A stretch of DNA of 64,000 nucleotides, taken from Cytophaga aurantiaca DSM 3654. Lineage in GTDB: Bacteria; Bacteroidota; Bacteroidia; Cytophagales; Cytophagaceae. The stretch's first letter is position 1, and the number at the start of each line of letters is the position of its first letter. The stretch spans positions 1 to 64,000 of the forward strand of contig NZ_KB903666.1 of the NCBI RefSeq assembly GCF_000379725.1. Reading direction: 5' to 3'. Below, in pieces: positions 18,614 to 28,309 of this stretch. Position numbers and translations under genes: made by a program. Below the pieces are notes generated by a model. It saw nothing but the letters and a program-made list of their open reading frames with translations, was not told the origin of the DNA and ran no database searches.

Positions 18614-19969
18614 ATGCAAGTTACTTCTTCGGTAAGGCCGCCGTTGGTTACAAACGGAAAATCAAAACATGACGTTACCAACGATATTTGTAAACAAGTA
18701 GAAGGTGCGCCATCTACAGCATGGAAAATATCCTTTGCAATGGCATTGATCACTTTATTCTACGGTGGATACTGCCTTTGGACAACATGGTATGAAGGTA
18801 TTGGTATGTGGGGTTTGAACAAGACAATCGGTTGGTCTTGGGATATCACAAACTTTGTGTGGTGGGTTGGTATCGGTCACGCGGGTACATTGATCTCTGC
18901 TGTATTGTTATTGTTCCGTCAGAAATGGAGAACATCTATTAACAGAGCTGCAGAAGCGATGACCATCTTCGCCGTTATTTGTGCTGCTACATTCATTATT
19001 GCTCACATGGGTCGTCCGTGGGTTGGTCACTGGGTATTACCTTTCCCGAACAACAACGGTTCATTATGGCAGAACTTTAACTCAGCCTTGATGTGGGACG
19101 TATTCGCGATCTCAACATACTTCACTGTATCATTGGTATTCTGGTATGTAGGTTTGATTCCTGATTTTGCTACAATCCGTGAAAGAGCTACTGGTGTTCG
19201 CCGTAAAATATACGGAGCATTAAGTATGAATTGGGATGGTTCAGCTAAAACATGGTCTCGTTACGAAGCGGTATCTTTAGTATTGGCAGGTGTTTCTACA
19301 CCACTTGTACTTTCTGTACACACAATCGTATCCATGGACTTTGCAACCTCTCTTATTCCGGGATGGCATACAACAATTTTCCCTCCATACTTCGTTGCAG
19401 GTGCCATCTTCTCAGGTTTTGCAATGGTATTAACCCTGATGTTGGTAATACGTGTTGTATTCGGTCTTGAAGATTACATTACAATTAACCATATTGAATC
19501 GATGAACAAGATCATCGTATTAACGGGTTCGGTTGTGGGTATCGCATACATTACTGAGTTCTTTATTGCATGGTACTCTGGTGTACCTTATGAAAAATAT
19601 GCATTCATTAACCGTGCATTTGGTCCGTATTGGTGGGCATATGCATCTATGATGACATGTAATGTGATTTCTCCTCAAATGTTCTGGTTCAAAAAAGTAC
19701 GTACAAGTATTGCCTGGACGTTCGGTTTATCAATCATTGTAAACATCGGTATGTGGTTTGAGCGTTTTGTAATTATCTGTACATCGCTTCACAGAGATTA
19801 CATTCCATCTTCATGGGCAATGTTCTCTCCAACCTTATATGATGTGGGGGATTACTTATTCACGTTTGGATTGTTCTTTACATGTTTCTTATTATTTGCG
19901 AAGTATTTCCCTGTAGTAAACATGGCTGAAGTTAAAACGATTATTGATTCATCTTCTGAAAAGAAATAA
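18614..19969 (+). CDS. actC: ACIII subunit ActC, NrfD-like membrane protein
   Basis: A 451-residue integral membrane protein of the NrfD/PsrC family with about ten transmembrane helices, starting around residue 37. Segments such as FVWWVGIGHAGTLISAVLLL and AEAMTIFAVICA are typical. It provides the quinol-oxidising site of ACIII, docking beneath ActB. The gene follows actB by 20 nt and actD begins 25 nt after its stop. Confidence 0.95.
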   Translation: MQVTSSVRPPLVTNGKSKHDVTNDICKQVEGAPSTAWKISFAMALITLFYGGYCLWTTWYEGIGMWGLNKTIGWSWDITNFVWWVGIGHAGTLISAVLLLFRQKWRTSINRAAEAMTIFAVICAATFIIAHMGRPWVGHWVLPFPNNNGSLWQNFNSALMWDVFAISTYFTVSLVFWYVGLIPDFATIRERATGVRRKIYGALSMNWDGSAKTWSRYEAVSLVLAGVSTPLVLSVHTIVSMDFATSLIPGWHTTIFPPYFVAGAIFSGFAMVLTLMLVIRVVFGLEDYITINHIESMNKIIVLTGSVVGIAYITEFFIAWYSGVPYEKYAFINRAFGPYWWAYASMMTCNVISPQMFWFKKVRTSIAWTFGLSIIVNIGMWFERFVIICTSLHRDYIPSSWAMFSPTLYDVGDYLFTFGLFFTCFLLFAKYFPVVNMAEVKTIIDSSSEKK

Positions 19970-19994
19970 GCTAGTCCTGAATACTTTAAATAAT

Positions 19995-20525
19995 ATGGAA
20001 AAAGGAAAGAATTTTGTAATTGGCGTATATGATGAAGAAACAGTACTGATGAGTGCTGTTGAAGAGATACGTTCAAAAGGAGTAAAGATACATGAAGTAT
20101 ATACTCCATATCCTGTTCACGGATTAGATAACGCATTAGGCTATAGCTATTCTAACTTACCGATAGCTGCTTTCTTATTCGGTATATGCGGTACAATCAC
20201 TGCATTGACAATGATGATCTGGATGTTAGGTTTTGATTGGCCTATGGATATTGGTGGTAAGCCACACATTCCGCTTCCGGCATTTATTCCGATTACGTTT
20301 GAGTTGACTGTACTGTTTTGTGCATTAGGTATGACAGGTACATTCTTCGTAGCTAGTAATTTGAATCCCTGGTCAACACCAAATATGTTTGATCCTAGAA
20401 CAACAGACGATAAATTTGTTATTGCTTTTGATCTGGCATCAACCAAACAAGATTCAGCACAGCTGAAATCAATACTTTCAGAAACAGGCGCTTCTGAAGT
20501 TACCACAAAATCATTGGAAAACTAA
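19995..20525 (+). CDS. actD: ACIII subunit ActD (DUF3341)
   Basis: A 176-residue membrane protein of the DUF3341 family. A soluble N-terminal part (GVYDEETVLMSAVEEIRSKG) is followed by two membrane segments (about residues 55-80 and 95-120). I chose the ATG at 19995 because it gives the family N-terminus MEKGKNFVIGVYDEE; a longer frame from 19944 would overlap actC and adds 17 unrelated residues. ActD is a structural subunit of ACIII with no cofactor. Confidence 0.92.
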   Translation: MEKGKNFVIGVYDEETVLMSAVEEIRSKGVKIHEVYTPYPVHGLDNALGYSYSNLPIAAFLFGICGTITALTMMIWMLGFDWPMDIGGKPHIPLPAFIPITFELTVLFCALGMTGTFFVASNLNPWSTPNMFDPRTTDDKFVIAFDLASTKQDSAQLKSILSETGASEVTTKSLEN

Positions 20526-20542
20526 GAAAGGCTTCATATACT

Positions 20543-21145
20543 ATGACAATGAAAACCTTCAATATAGCAGCAGCAATCGTTTTTGCAGCAACCGTTTCAT
20601 CGTGTAACCACAACTTTGATCAGATACCTGTTCACGAAACTCCCCGCGTGGAGTATGCTCCGAACATGTATGTTTCTGAAGCTTACGAGCCAGTAACATT
20701 GGTTGAAGATTCTGTAAATTTCCCAGAAGCGTATAACGTGATGCCATACAACAATGGCTCTAACTTACGTTTGCCGGTAGCAGGTACAATTAAACGTGGT
20801 GCCATTCCGTATCATATTTCTAAAGATTCTTTGGCGTATGCGAATGCAACTCTTGTTGCTCCAATTCAACCAACAGAACAAGTTTTAGCTGAAGGACAAG
20901 TATTGTTCGAAAGATTCTGTTCTCACTGCCATGGTAAGGGTGGAGAAGGAGATGGTCCGGTTAACGATAAACTTCAAGGTGTAGCGAATTTAAAATCAGG
21001 AACACTTAAAGCTGTAAATGCTGGACACATATTCCATGTTATTACATATGGAAAAGGAAGAATGCTTCAACATTCTTCTCAATTGGAACCTTTAGAGAGA
21101 TGGAAAATTTCACTTTACGTGAAAGAAGTTCTACAAAAAAAATAA
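20543..21145 (+). CDS. actE: ACIII subunit ActE, mono-heme cytochrome c lipoprotein
   Basis: A 200-residue exported lipoprotein. The signal peptide ends at a lipobox (TVSSC, Cys at about residue 21). One heme-binding motif, CSHCH, is followed by GKGGEGDGPVNDKLQGVANL, and Met in GRMLQ is a likely axial ligand. A second ATG at 20549 is an equal start candidate. Within the actA-F operon it is the electron-exit cytochrome of ACIII. Confidence 0.93.
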   Translation: MTMKTFNIAAAIVFAATVSSCNHNFDQIPVHETPRVEYAPNMYVSEAYEPVTLVEDSVNFPEAYNVMPYNNGSNLRLPVAGTIKRGAIPYHISKDSLAYANATLVAPIQPTEQVLAEGQVLFERFCSHCHGKGGEGDGPVNDKLQGVANLKSGTLKAVNAGHIFHVITYGKGRMLQHSSQLEPLERWKISLYVKEVLQKK

Positions 21146-21168
21146 CTATTTAGAACGAAGGTAGATTT

Positions 21169-22617
21169 ATGGCACATCATCACAATACTTCAGTTAATCT
21201 TGACGAAAAGTTTGTATTCTCTTCGGAGATAAAGAAGAAACTATTTATTTTAATAGGAGTAGGGGTAATACTTACAATCATAGGTGTTTTCCTTGCAAAA
21301 TATCAAGAAGATCATGCTCATGCTGAACATCATGCACAAGCGGTGGCTACTTCGTTGGTAGCAGATGCGCATGCGGATGCTCACGCGACTGAAGCACCCG
21401 TACACGGTGAAGTAGATGCGCATGGTTCAGAAGCACACGGTGCCGAAGCTCATGGAACGGAAGCACACGGTGCAGAGGCTCATGCAGAAGGTGGTCATCA
21501 TGAAAAGCCAGTTTGGGCAAAACGCTTAATTAAAGATTTATGGCAGAATAACATCTTCTTTGCAGGTATTGCTGCAATGGGTATTTTCTTTGTAGCATTT
21601 AACTATGTTGCATGGGCTGGCTGGTCTGCAGGTATACAAAGAATTCCTTCTGCATTCGGTAACTATCTTTGGGTAGCAGCACCGCTTACATTGGTTTTGT
21701 TTATAGTATTCGGTCACGATCTATTTCACTGGACACATGATTATTTGTATAATCCTAAAGACCCACGTTACGATGAATTATTAGACGGTAAATCTGCTTT
21801 CTTAAATAACGGATTCTTTATCGGACGTACTGTAGTTTACTTTGGCTTGTGGTTATTCAGCTGGACTACACTTCGTAAATATCAAAAGAACGAAGATATT
21901 GCTGCAGATGCAAAATGGTGGCATAAGAGTGTTGTAACGTCCGCGTTCTTCCTTATCTTCTTTGGTGTTACTTCTTCTATGTCTGCATGGGATTGGGCGA
22001 TGTCAATGGATCCGCACTTCTTCAGTACTATGTTCGGTTGGTATGTGTTTGCAAGCTGGTTTGTAACTGCTTTAGCATTTATCACATTGATCGTAGTTGT
22101 TCTTAAAGACAACGGATACTTGTCTATCATCAATGAAAATCACTTACACGATTTAGGTAAATTCATCTTTGCATTCTCTATCTTCTGGACATATGTTTGG
22201 TTTGAGCAATTCTTATTGATCTATTATGCAAACATTCCTGAAGAAGTTGGATACTTTGTTCAACGTTTGAAAACAGATGCATACACACCAATGTTCTTCT
22301 TAACATTGTTCTTAAACTTCTTCTTCCCATTCTTAGTCTTGATGACAAGAGGTTCAAAAAGATTAGGTATCATGTTGAAAATTGTTTGTGTAGTTGTAAT
22401 ATTAGGTCACTGGTTTGATTTCTATATGATCACTACACCGCCAGTATTAGGTCAAAATGGTGGTTTGGATGGTATCTTCTTATTCCTTGAATTGGGATTA
22501 GGTATGATCTTCGTAGGTGTGTTCTTATTCATGGTTCTTACAGCATTAGCTAAATTGAATCTGATTGCTAAGAATCACCCAATGATTCAAGAAAGTGTTC
22601 ATCATGATGTATTTTAA
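21169..22617 (+). CDS. actF: ACIII subunit ActF, NrfD-like quinol:cytochrome c oxidoreductase subunit
   Basis: A 482-residue NrfD-like membrane protein related to ActC, with about ten helices. Between the first helix (about residues 24-43) and the second lies an unusual hydrophilic segment (about 47-118) dominated by His, Ala and Glu, with repeats of EAHG followed by A, S or T. Position and length identify it as ActF, the second membrane scaffold of ACIII. The His-rich loop could bind metal, but that is only inferred. Confidence 0.93.
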   Translation: MAHHHNTSVNLDEKFVFSSEIKKKLFILIGVGVILTIIGVFLAKYQEDHAHAEHHAQAVATSLVADAHADAHATEAPVHGEVDAHGSEAHGAEAHGTEAHGAEAHAEGGHHEKPVWAKRLIKDLWQNNIFFAGIAAMGIFFVAFNYVAWAGWSAGIQRIPSAFGNYLWVAAPLTLVLFIVFGHDLFHWTHDYLYNPKDPRYDELLDGKSAFLNNGFFIGRTVVYFGLWLFSWTTLRKYQKNEDIAADAKWWHKSVVTSAFFLIFFGVTSSMSAWDWAMSMDPHFFSTMFGWYVFASWFVTALAFITLIVVVLKDNGYLSIINENHLHDLGKFIFAFSIFWTYVWFEQFLLIYYANIPEEVGYFVQRLKTDAYTPMFFLTLFLNFFFPFLVLMTRGSKRLGIMLKIVCVVVILGHWFDFYMITTPPVLGQNGGLDGIFLFLELGLGMIFVGVFLFMVLTALAKLNLIAKNHPMIQESVHHDVF

Positions 22618-22646
22618 TTAAGCCATTACAAAACTCTGTATATAAA

Positions 22647-23765
22647 ATGACTTCTGTAATTATAATTGTAGCAATTGCCCTGATTCTATCAATACTTTAT
22701 TTGATATTCAGAATCGGTGTGTTATCCAATGTGATGAAAGGCCGTTACCAAAAAATAGTTGGTACCAGCAACACGGTAAACTCGTTTCTGTTTATCGTAG
22801 TGTTTGTAACTGGTATTTTAGCCTTTTACTTATCCTTCATGTCTGCGCGTGAACACTTTCTGCCTGAAGCAGCATCTGCACATGGTGTAAGAACAGACTT
22901 GTTGTTCTGGGTAATCATGGCGGTATTGACGTTGGCATTTCTTATTACACATGCTGTGTTGTACTTCTTCCCATTCATGTATCGTTTTAAAGAAGGTAAC
23001 AAAGCATACTTCTATCCGGACAATCATACCATCGAGCGTATCTGGACAATTGTTCCTGCAATCATCATGGCCGGTTTTGTTGTATACGGATATAAAGAAT
23101 GGAGCGCAATTACATCACCTGCACCTCAGGGTTCTGAAGTGATCGAAGTAATGGGAAAACAATTTGCATGGCAGGTGAGATACCCAGGTGCAGATGGAAA
23201 ACTAGGTAAATATCATTATAGAAAAATCGATGCGATCAATGAGTTCGGTATAGACTTTAATGATTCAGCAAGTTTTGATGATTTTGTTCCAATGGAACTT
23301 CACTTACCAAAAGGTAAAAATGTTCACTTGCAGATTCGTTCCCGTGATGTAATTCACTCGGTGTTCTTACCACACTTCCGTGTTAAAATGGATGCTGTAC
23401 CAGGTATGCCTACAACGTTTTGGTTTACTCCGACAATTTCAACTGCTGAGATGCGTGAGATAACTAAAAATCCTGAATTTAATTATGAATTAGCTTGTAC
23501 TGAGGTTTGCGGTCGCGGTCACTATGCGATGCGTTTCTTAGTTATTGTAGATGAACCTGCTGATTACGAAAAGTGGAAAGCATCTCAAAAAACATGGGCT
23601 TCTTTAAATGCTGAATATGTTGCTACTAAAGCTCCTAAAGCATTACAGGATTTGTATTTAAAAGAGTTCTTGCCTAGCGCTGGCGTTGTAGATACAACTA
23701 TCGCTGCACCAATTGCTGATACTGCTAAAGTTGCTGCTGTAAGCACGCACGATGCACATCGATAA
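22647..23765 (+). CDS. coxB: Cytochrome c oxidase subunit II
   Basis: A 372-residue subunit with membrane helices at about residues 3-25, 43-67 and 84-110, then a periplasmic cupredoxin domain. The binuclear CuA site is complete: His in SRDVIHSVFLPH, and CTEVCGRGHYAM with two Cys, His and Met. There is no C-terminal cytochrome c domain, so electrons probably come from ACIII cytochromes or a free carrier. It follows actF by 29 nt in the same operon, supporting an ACIII-oxidase supercomplex like the one described in Flavobacterium johnsoniae. Confidence 0.95.
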   Translation: MTSVIIIVAIALILSILYLIFRIGVLSNVMKGRYQKIVGTSNTVNSFLFIVVFVTGILAFYLSFMSAREHFLPEAASAHGVRTDLLFWVIMAVLTLAFLITHAVLYFFPFMYRFKEGNKAYFYPDNHTIERIWTIVPAIIMAGFVVYGYKEWSAITSPAPQGSEVIEVMGKQFAWQVRYPGADGKLGKYHYRKIDAINEFGIDFNDSASFDDFVPMELHLPKGKNVHLQIRSRDVIHSVFLPHFRVKMDAVPGMPTTFWFTPTISTAEMREITKNPEFNYELACTEVCGRGHYAMRFLVIVDEPADYEKWKASQKTWASLNAEYVATKAPKALQDLYLKEFLPSAGVVDTTIAAPIADTAKVAAVSTHDAHR

Positions 23766-23819
23766 TTCGTTGAATAGACTTATTAAATTTAGAATTAATA
23801 ACAATTTATCATAAATACT

Positions 23820-25643
23820 ATGTCGGCTGTTAATACGTCACATTCTAGTGCTGATGCACATGCACACGATGAACATGATCACCACGATCTACCTTGGATT
23901 CGTCAGTATGTATTCAGTGAAGATCATAAGTACATTGCTAAACAATATTTAGTTTCAGGTATTATCTGGGCTATTATCGGAGGCTTACTTTCTGTTTTGT
24001 TCCGTATACAATTAGGTTTTCCTGATGCTGATTTAACATGGTTGAAACCATTGTTAGGTGAGTGGATACAAAACGGTAAACTGGATCCTGAATTCTATCT
24101 TGCTTTGGTTACGATGCACGGTACCATCATGGTATTCTTTGTATTGACAGCAGGTTTGAGTGGTACATTCAGTAACTTCCTTATTCCGCTTCAAATCGGA
24201 GCACGCGATATGGCATCAGGTTTCCTGAATATGATTTCATATTGGTTGTTCTTCTTATCAAGTGTTGTAATGATGATCTCTTTGTTCATCAAAACAGGTC
24301 CGGCTTCTGGTGGTTGGGTAATATATCCGCCATTAAGTGCATTGCCACAGGCTGTAAACGGTTCCGGTTTAGGTATGACATTGTGGTTGGTTGCAATGGT
24401 ATTCTTCGTTGCTTCTACCTTGATGGGTGGTTTGAATTATGTTACTACCGTTATCAATCTTAGAACAAAAGGTATGACGTTTACGCGTCTTCCATTAACG
24501 ATCTGGGCATTCTTCATTACAGCGATCATTGGTATCTTATCATTCCCTGTATTGGTTTCAGCAGTATTGCTTTTAATATTCGACAGAGGTTTCGGTACAA
24601 GTTTCTTCTTGTCTGAAATTTACATCGGCGGTGAAGCATTGCACCATGAAGGTGGTAGCCCTGTATTGTTCCAGCACTTATTCTGGTTCTTAGGTCACCC
24701 GGAAGTATACATCGTTGTTATTCCTGCATTGGGTATCACATCTGAAATTGTAGCAACCAATTCACGTAAACCAATCTTCGGTTACAAAGCGATGATTTTC
24801 TCTATTGTAGCGATTGCATTCTTATCGTTCATTGTATGGGCCCATCACATGTTCGTGACAGGGATGAATCCATTCCTGGGATCGATCTTCATGTTCCTTA
24901 CATTGATCATTGCAGTACCATCTGCGGTTAAAGGATTTAACTACATCGCAACCTTATGGAAAGGTAATATCATCTTCACTCCGGCAATGTTGTTCTCTAT
25001 CGGCTTGGTTTCATTCTTCCTTTCAGGTGGTTTAACAGGTATTGTATTGGGTAACTCCGCTGCAGATATTCAATTGCATGATACATACTTTGTAGTAGCT
25101 CACTTTCACATTGTAATGGGTTCTGCTTCGTTCTTCGGTATGTTGGCTGGTGTATATCACTGGTTCCCTAAAATGTTCGGTAGAATGATGGATGAAAAAC
25201 TAGGTTATATTCACTTCTGGTTAACATTCATTGGAGTTTATCTGATCTTCTTCCCAATGCACTACATCGGTATTGCAGGTTTCCCAAGACGTTATTATTC
25301 ATGGACTGGTTTTGATGCATTCAATACCTTTACAGATTTAAATGAGTTTATCAGTATTGCAGCTATTATTGTATTTGCAGCACAATTCATTTTCATATTC
25401 AACTTCTTCTACAGCATGTTCAGAGGTAGAGTTTCAACATTGAATCCTTGGAAATCAAATACATTAGAGTGGACTACACCAATCAATCCAGGACATGGTA
25501 ACTGGCCAGGAGCAATTCCACATGTATACCGTTGGCCATATGATTACAGCAAGCCAGGTGCTGCGGATGATTTCATCCCTCAAACAGTACCTTTCTCAGC
25601 AACTCCTGAGTCTAACTTCCCTCACGAGAAAGACGAACATTAA
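23820..25643 (+). CDS. ctaD: Cytochrome c oxidase subunit I
   Basis: A 607-residue heme-copper oxidase core with about 12 helices. Heme and copper ligands are visible: TMHGTIMVFF (low-spin heme His), GHPEVYIVVIP (CuB His and cross-linked Tyr), AHHMF (CuB His pair) and VAHFHIVMG (heme His residues). A short His/Asp-rich N-terminus precedes the first helix. It is an A-type aa3 oxidase. Last gene before a terminator in the act-cox operon. Confidence 0.97.
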   Translation: MSAVNTSHSSADAHAHDEHDHHDLPWIRQYVFSEDHKYIAKQYLVSGIIWAIIGGLLSVLFRIQLGFPDADLTWLKPLLGEWIQNGKLDPEFYLALVTMHGTIMVFFVLTAGLSGTFSNFLIPLQIGARDMASGFLNMISYWLFFLSSVVMMISLFIKTGPASGGWVIYPPLSALPQAVNGSGLGMTLWLVAMVFFVASTLMGGLNYVTTVINLRTKGMTFTRLPLTIWAFFITAIIGILSFPVLVSAVLLLIFDRGFGTSFFLSEIYIGGEALHHEGGSPVLFQHLFWFLGHPEVYIVVIPALGITSEIVATNSRKPIFGYKAMIFSIVAIAFLSFIVWAHHMFVTGMNPFLGSIFMFLTLIIAVPSAVKGFNYIATLWKGNIIFTPAMLFSIGLVSFFLSGGLTGIVLGNSAADIQLHDTYFVVAHFHIVMGSASFFGMLAGVYHWFPKMFGRMMDEKLGYIHFWLTFIGVYLIFFPMHYIGIAGFPRRYYSWTGFDAFNTFTDLNEFISIAAIIVFAAQFIFIFNFFYSMFRGRVSTLNPWKSNTLEWTTPINPGHGNWPGAIPHVYRWPYDYSKPGAADDFIPQTVPFSATPESNFPHEKDEH

Positions 25644-25651
25644 AAATAATA

Positions 25652-25677
25652 AAAGGCTGACCTTCGGGTCGGTCTTT
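25652..25677 (+). terminator. Terminator after ctaD
   Basis: An 11-bp stem (two G-U pairs) capped by a TTCG tetraloop and followed by TTTTTG. It ends the act-cox transcript before the ctaA-led gene group, which begins about 100 nt further on. Confidence 0.85.
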
Positions 25678-25773
25678 TTGTTAATATTCTTATCCAAAAG
25701 CTTAGTCTAGATTTTTTATAGTCTCACTAAAACTTTTGGATTTTTTTATTGTTCTATCAATAACATATTAAAA

Positions 25774-26757
25774 ATGTATACGAATCAAGTAAGCCGTTTC
25801 CACAACATTGTTCTTGTAAGCCTTATCACAATATACCTGGTGATTCTTGCGGGAGGTATTGTACGTAGTACAGGATCGGGAATGGGATGTCCTGATTGGC
25901 CAAAATGTTTCGGTACATATATTCCTCCAGTTGAAGAATCTCAATTGCCTGTAGATTACAAAGAAAAATATACTGTAAAAGGGCATCCTGCAGAATTCAA
26001 TGTATATAAAACATGGACAGAATATGGCAATAGATTGATCGGAGCTATTGCAGGACTTATCATTGTTTATCAGTGTGTTTATGCCATTAAATTCCGTAAA
26101 ACCAATCCGAAATATTTCTGGTATTCCTTTCTGTTGGCAGTATTAATGGGCTCTCAGGGATTGTTAGGCGCAAAGCTGGTATCCTCTTATCTGGCACCGA
26201 TTCTAATCACGTTGCACATGGCAGTAGCATTATTGATCATGGGTATCTTGGTTTGGCTTCTTATACAAGTAGGGAAAGAAAAAAAATATTTGCAGCAAAC
26301 GGATTACGTTGAAGAGCGCATAGGTCAGAAGTATCGTTGGACAATGTGGTTGTTTATTGCATTGACTGTGATACAGATCTTTTTAGGAACTGAAGTACGC
26401 GAAGCCATAGATATTATTTCGTATGAATTGAATTATGCGTACAAAGAAACATGGATAGCTGCGATTGGTATGGATTTTATTGTACACCGCAGTTACTCGA
26501 TTTTACTGACGTTGGCAACCATATACTTTGTATTTATTTTGTATAAACAACGTTCGGTTTATCCGAATGCCTATAAGCATGCATCCTGGATCTTAGCAAT
26601 TGTGGGAGTTGAAATTGTAGCAGGAATTATACTGGCTTATTTTGCATTGCCCCCCTGGGCGCAACCGATACATTTGTTGTTGGCTACGATTCTGGTAGGA
26701 GCACAGGTTGCATTTGTTTTTAAGTTTATGATAGGACAAAACAGAAGGAGTGTGTAA
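25774..26757 (+). CDS. ctaA: Heme A synthase (COX15/CtaA)
   Basis: A 327-residue membrane protein with about eight helices that oxidises the C8 methyl of heme O to make heme A. The N-terminal helix runs into RSTGSGMGCPDWPKCFG, the family signature with a conserved cysteine pair. Conserved histidines lie in ITLHMAVALLI, VHRSYS and PIHLLLA. It leads the oxidase assembly group and its stop overlaps a possible GTG start of ctaB. Confidence 0.95.
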   Translation: MYTNQVSRFHNIVLVSLITIYLVILAGGIVRSTGSGMGCPDWPKCFGTYIPPVEESQLPVDYKEKYTVKGHPAEFNVYKTWTEYGNRLIGAIAGLIIVYQCVYAIKFRKTNPKYFWYSFLLAVLMGSQGLLGAKLVSSYLAPILITLHMAVALLIMGILVWLLIQVGKEKKYLQQTDYVEERIGQKYRWTMWLFIALTVIQIFLGTEVREAIDIISYELNYAYKETWIAAIGMDFIVHRSYSILLTLATIYFVFILYKQRSVYPNAYKHASWILAIVGVEIVAGIILAYFALPPWAQPIHLLLATILVGAQVAFVFKFMIGQNRRSV

Positions 26758-26758
26758 C

Positions 26759-27652
26759 TTGCGTACCCAAAATATACATATCAATCAATCCTTGGCTTCA
26801 CTTATTCAAGCATATTTTAAACTAACGAAGTTTCGATTAACTTCTACCGTTGCCTTTTCCTCTGGTATGGGGTATATATTGGCTGAGCGCGGACAGGTTG
26901 ATTGGATCAATTTGATTTTATTTTTAGCTGGTGGTTTTTGTATCACGGTATCTGCTAATATTATTAATCAAATCATTGAACGGGATTCTGATAAATTGAT
27001 GAAGCGTACAGAAGCAAGACCTTTACCGCTTGGTACGATAGGCTTAAAACAAGCAATTGCAGCGTCTGTTATCTTTCTCATTGCAGGAACAATCATATTG
27101 GCTTTATACAGTACCTTAAATGCCTTGATCCTATCTTTGGTATCCTTGGTGATTTATTCATTCATTTATACGCCATTAAAAACCGTATCTCCAATAGCTG
27201 CCTTTATCGGCGCATTTCCCGGAGCCTTTCCACCAATGATCGGCTGGTTGGCTGTTACAGGACAATATGGTTGGGAACCAGGGGTATTATTTGCGATACA
27301 ATTTCTTTGGCAATTCCCGCATTTCTGGGCTATTGCCTGGGTGCTGGACGAAGAATATAAGAAAGCAAATATTAAATTATTACCCACGAAAGATGGGAGA
27401 GGAAAGCACACTGCAACGATTATAATGAGCTATACGATCTGCCTGTTGCCGATCGGATTTCTTCCGTACATCTTTGGAATGGCGGGTATTACATCCGCAT
27501 ATATTGCACTGGTGTGCGGTGCGTTATTCTTTTTGCAAACCTTATATTTGTGGAAAGAGTGCAGCGTGAAAGCTGCATTGTTATTGATGTTTGGTTCATT
27601 CTTATATTTACCGATCGTTCAGATAGCATTTGTTTTGGATAAAATTTATTGA
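26759..27652 (+). CDS. ctaB: Protoheme IX farnesyltransferase (heme O synthase)
   Basis: A UbiA-family prenyltransferase of about 297 residues with about nine helices; it adds a farnesyl group to heme B to give heme O, the substrate of CtaA. The motif NIINQIIERDSDKLMKRT contains the two aspartates of the first metal-binding site, and YTPLKTVSPIAAFIGAFPGA is the usual second conserved segment. I chose TTG at 26759 because AAGGAG at 26745-26750 is at good ribosome-binding distance; GTG at 26750, overlapping ctaA, is the alternative. Confidence 0.94.
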   Translation: MRTQNIHINQSLASLIQAYFKLTKFRLTSTVAFSSGMGYILAERGQVDWINLILFLAGGFCITVSANIINQIIERDSDKLMKRTEARPLPLGTIGLKQAIAASVIFLIAGTIILALYSTLNALILSLVSLVIYSFIYTPLKTVSPIAAFIGAFPGAFPPMIGWLAVTGQYGWEPGVLFAIQFLWQFPHFWAIAWVLDEEYKKANIKLLPTKDGRGKHTATIIMSYTICLLPIGFLPYIFGMAGITSAYIALVCGALFFLQTLYLWKECSVKAALLLMFGSFLYLPIVQIAFVLDKIY

Positions 27653-27657
27653 TAATT

Positions 27658-28263
27658 ATGCTTGTAATGGAAAATAAAGAACTACAACACGAGGAAGAAC
27701 TGAAACCAACATTTGCCGTACATCCAAAGAAATTCTTACTTTGGTTATTCATTGTTACAATCGTAATGATGTTTGCTGCAATGACAAGTGCTTACCTTGT
27801 AAGAAGTACCGATGGTGACTGGTTGAAATTCGATTTACCGAATACCTTCTTGGTAAGTACGGCTGTTATTATCCTGAGTAGTATTACGCTGCAAGGCGCC
27901 TATTGGGCTGCTCAGAACAACAACAGACAAATGCTTATAGCCGGAATGGGCATAACGGTCGTTTTAGGTGTAGTATTTTTAGTTCTTCAATACGAAGGGC
28001 TGTTTATTGATTTGTTTAAACAAGGAGTATTTCTGGGTGGTGAATATAGCAATCCGGCCGGATCGTTTGTGTATGTATTGGCGCTCTTGCATGGTTTTCA
28101 CCTCGTTACAGGTTTGATTTATCTTTTGATTGTTTTTTATTCAAGTGTTAAAGGAAAGGTAGGTTCTTCAGACTTATTACAAATTGAGATGTGTACAACT
28201 TATTGGCACTTCTTAGATTTGCTTTGGATTTATTTGTTTGTATTTTTACAATTGAATAATTAA
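27658..28263 (+). CDS. ctaE: Cytochrome c oxidase subunit III, first copy
   Basis: A heme-copper oxidase subunit III of about 201 residues with five helices. The GFHLVTGLIYLL segment and the C-terminal TTYWHFLDLLWIYLFVFLQL are hallmarks. An ATG at 27658 or 27667 follows the ctaB stop closely; the upstream TTG at 27649 overlaps ctaB and is less likely. A second, longer subunit III gene follows directly. Confidence 0.92.
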   Translation: MLVMENKELQHEEELKPTFAVHPKKFLLWLFIVTIVMMFAAMTSAYLVRSTDGDWLKFDLPNTFLVSTAVIILSSITLQGAYWAAQNNNRQMLIAGMGITVVLGVVFLVLQYEGLFIDLFKQGVFLGGEYSNPAGSFVYVLALLHGFHLVTGLIYLLIVFYSSVKGKVGSSDLLQIEMCTTYWHFLDLLWIYLFVFLQLNN

Positions 28264-28309
28264 GCAATAAAAGCAATAAAAGAACTTTATTATTATTTAA
28301 ATATACTTT

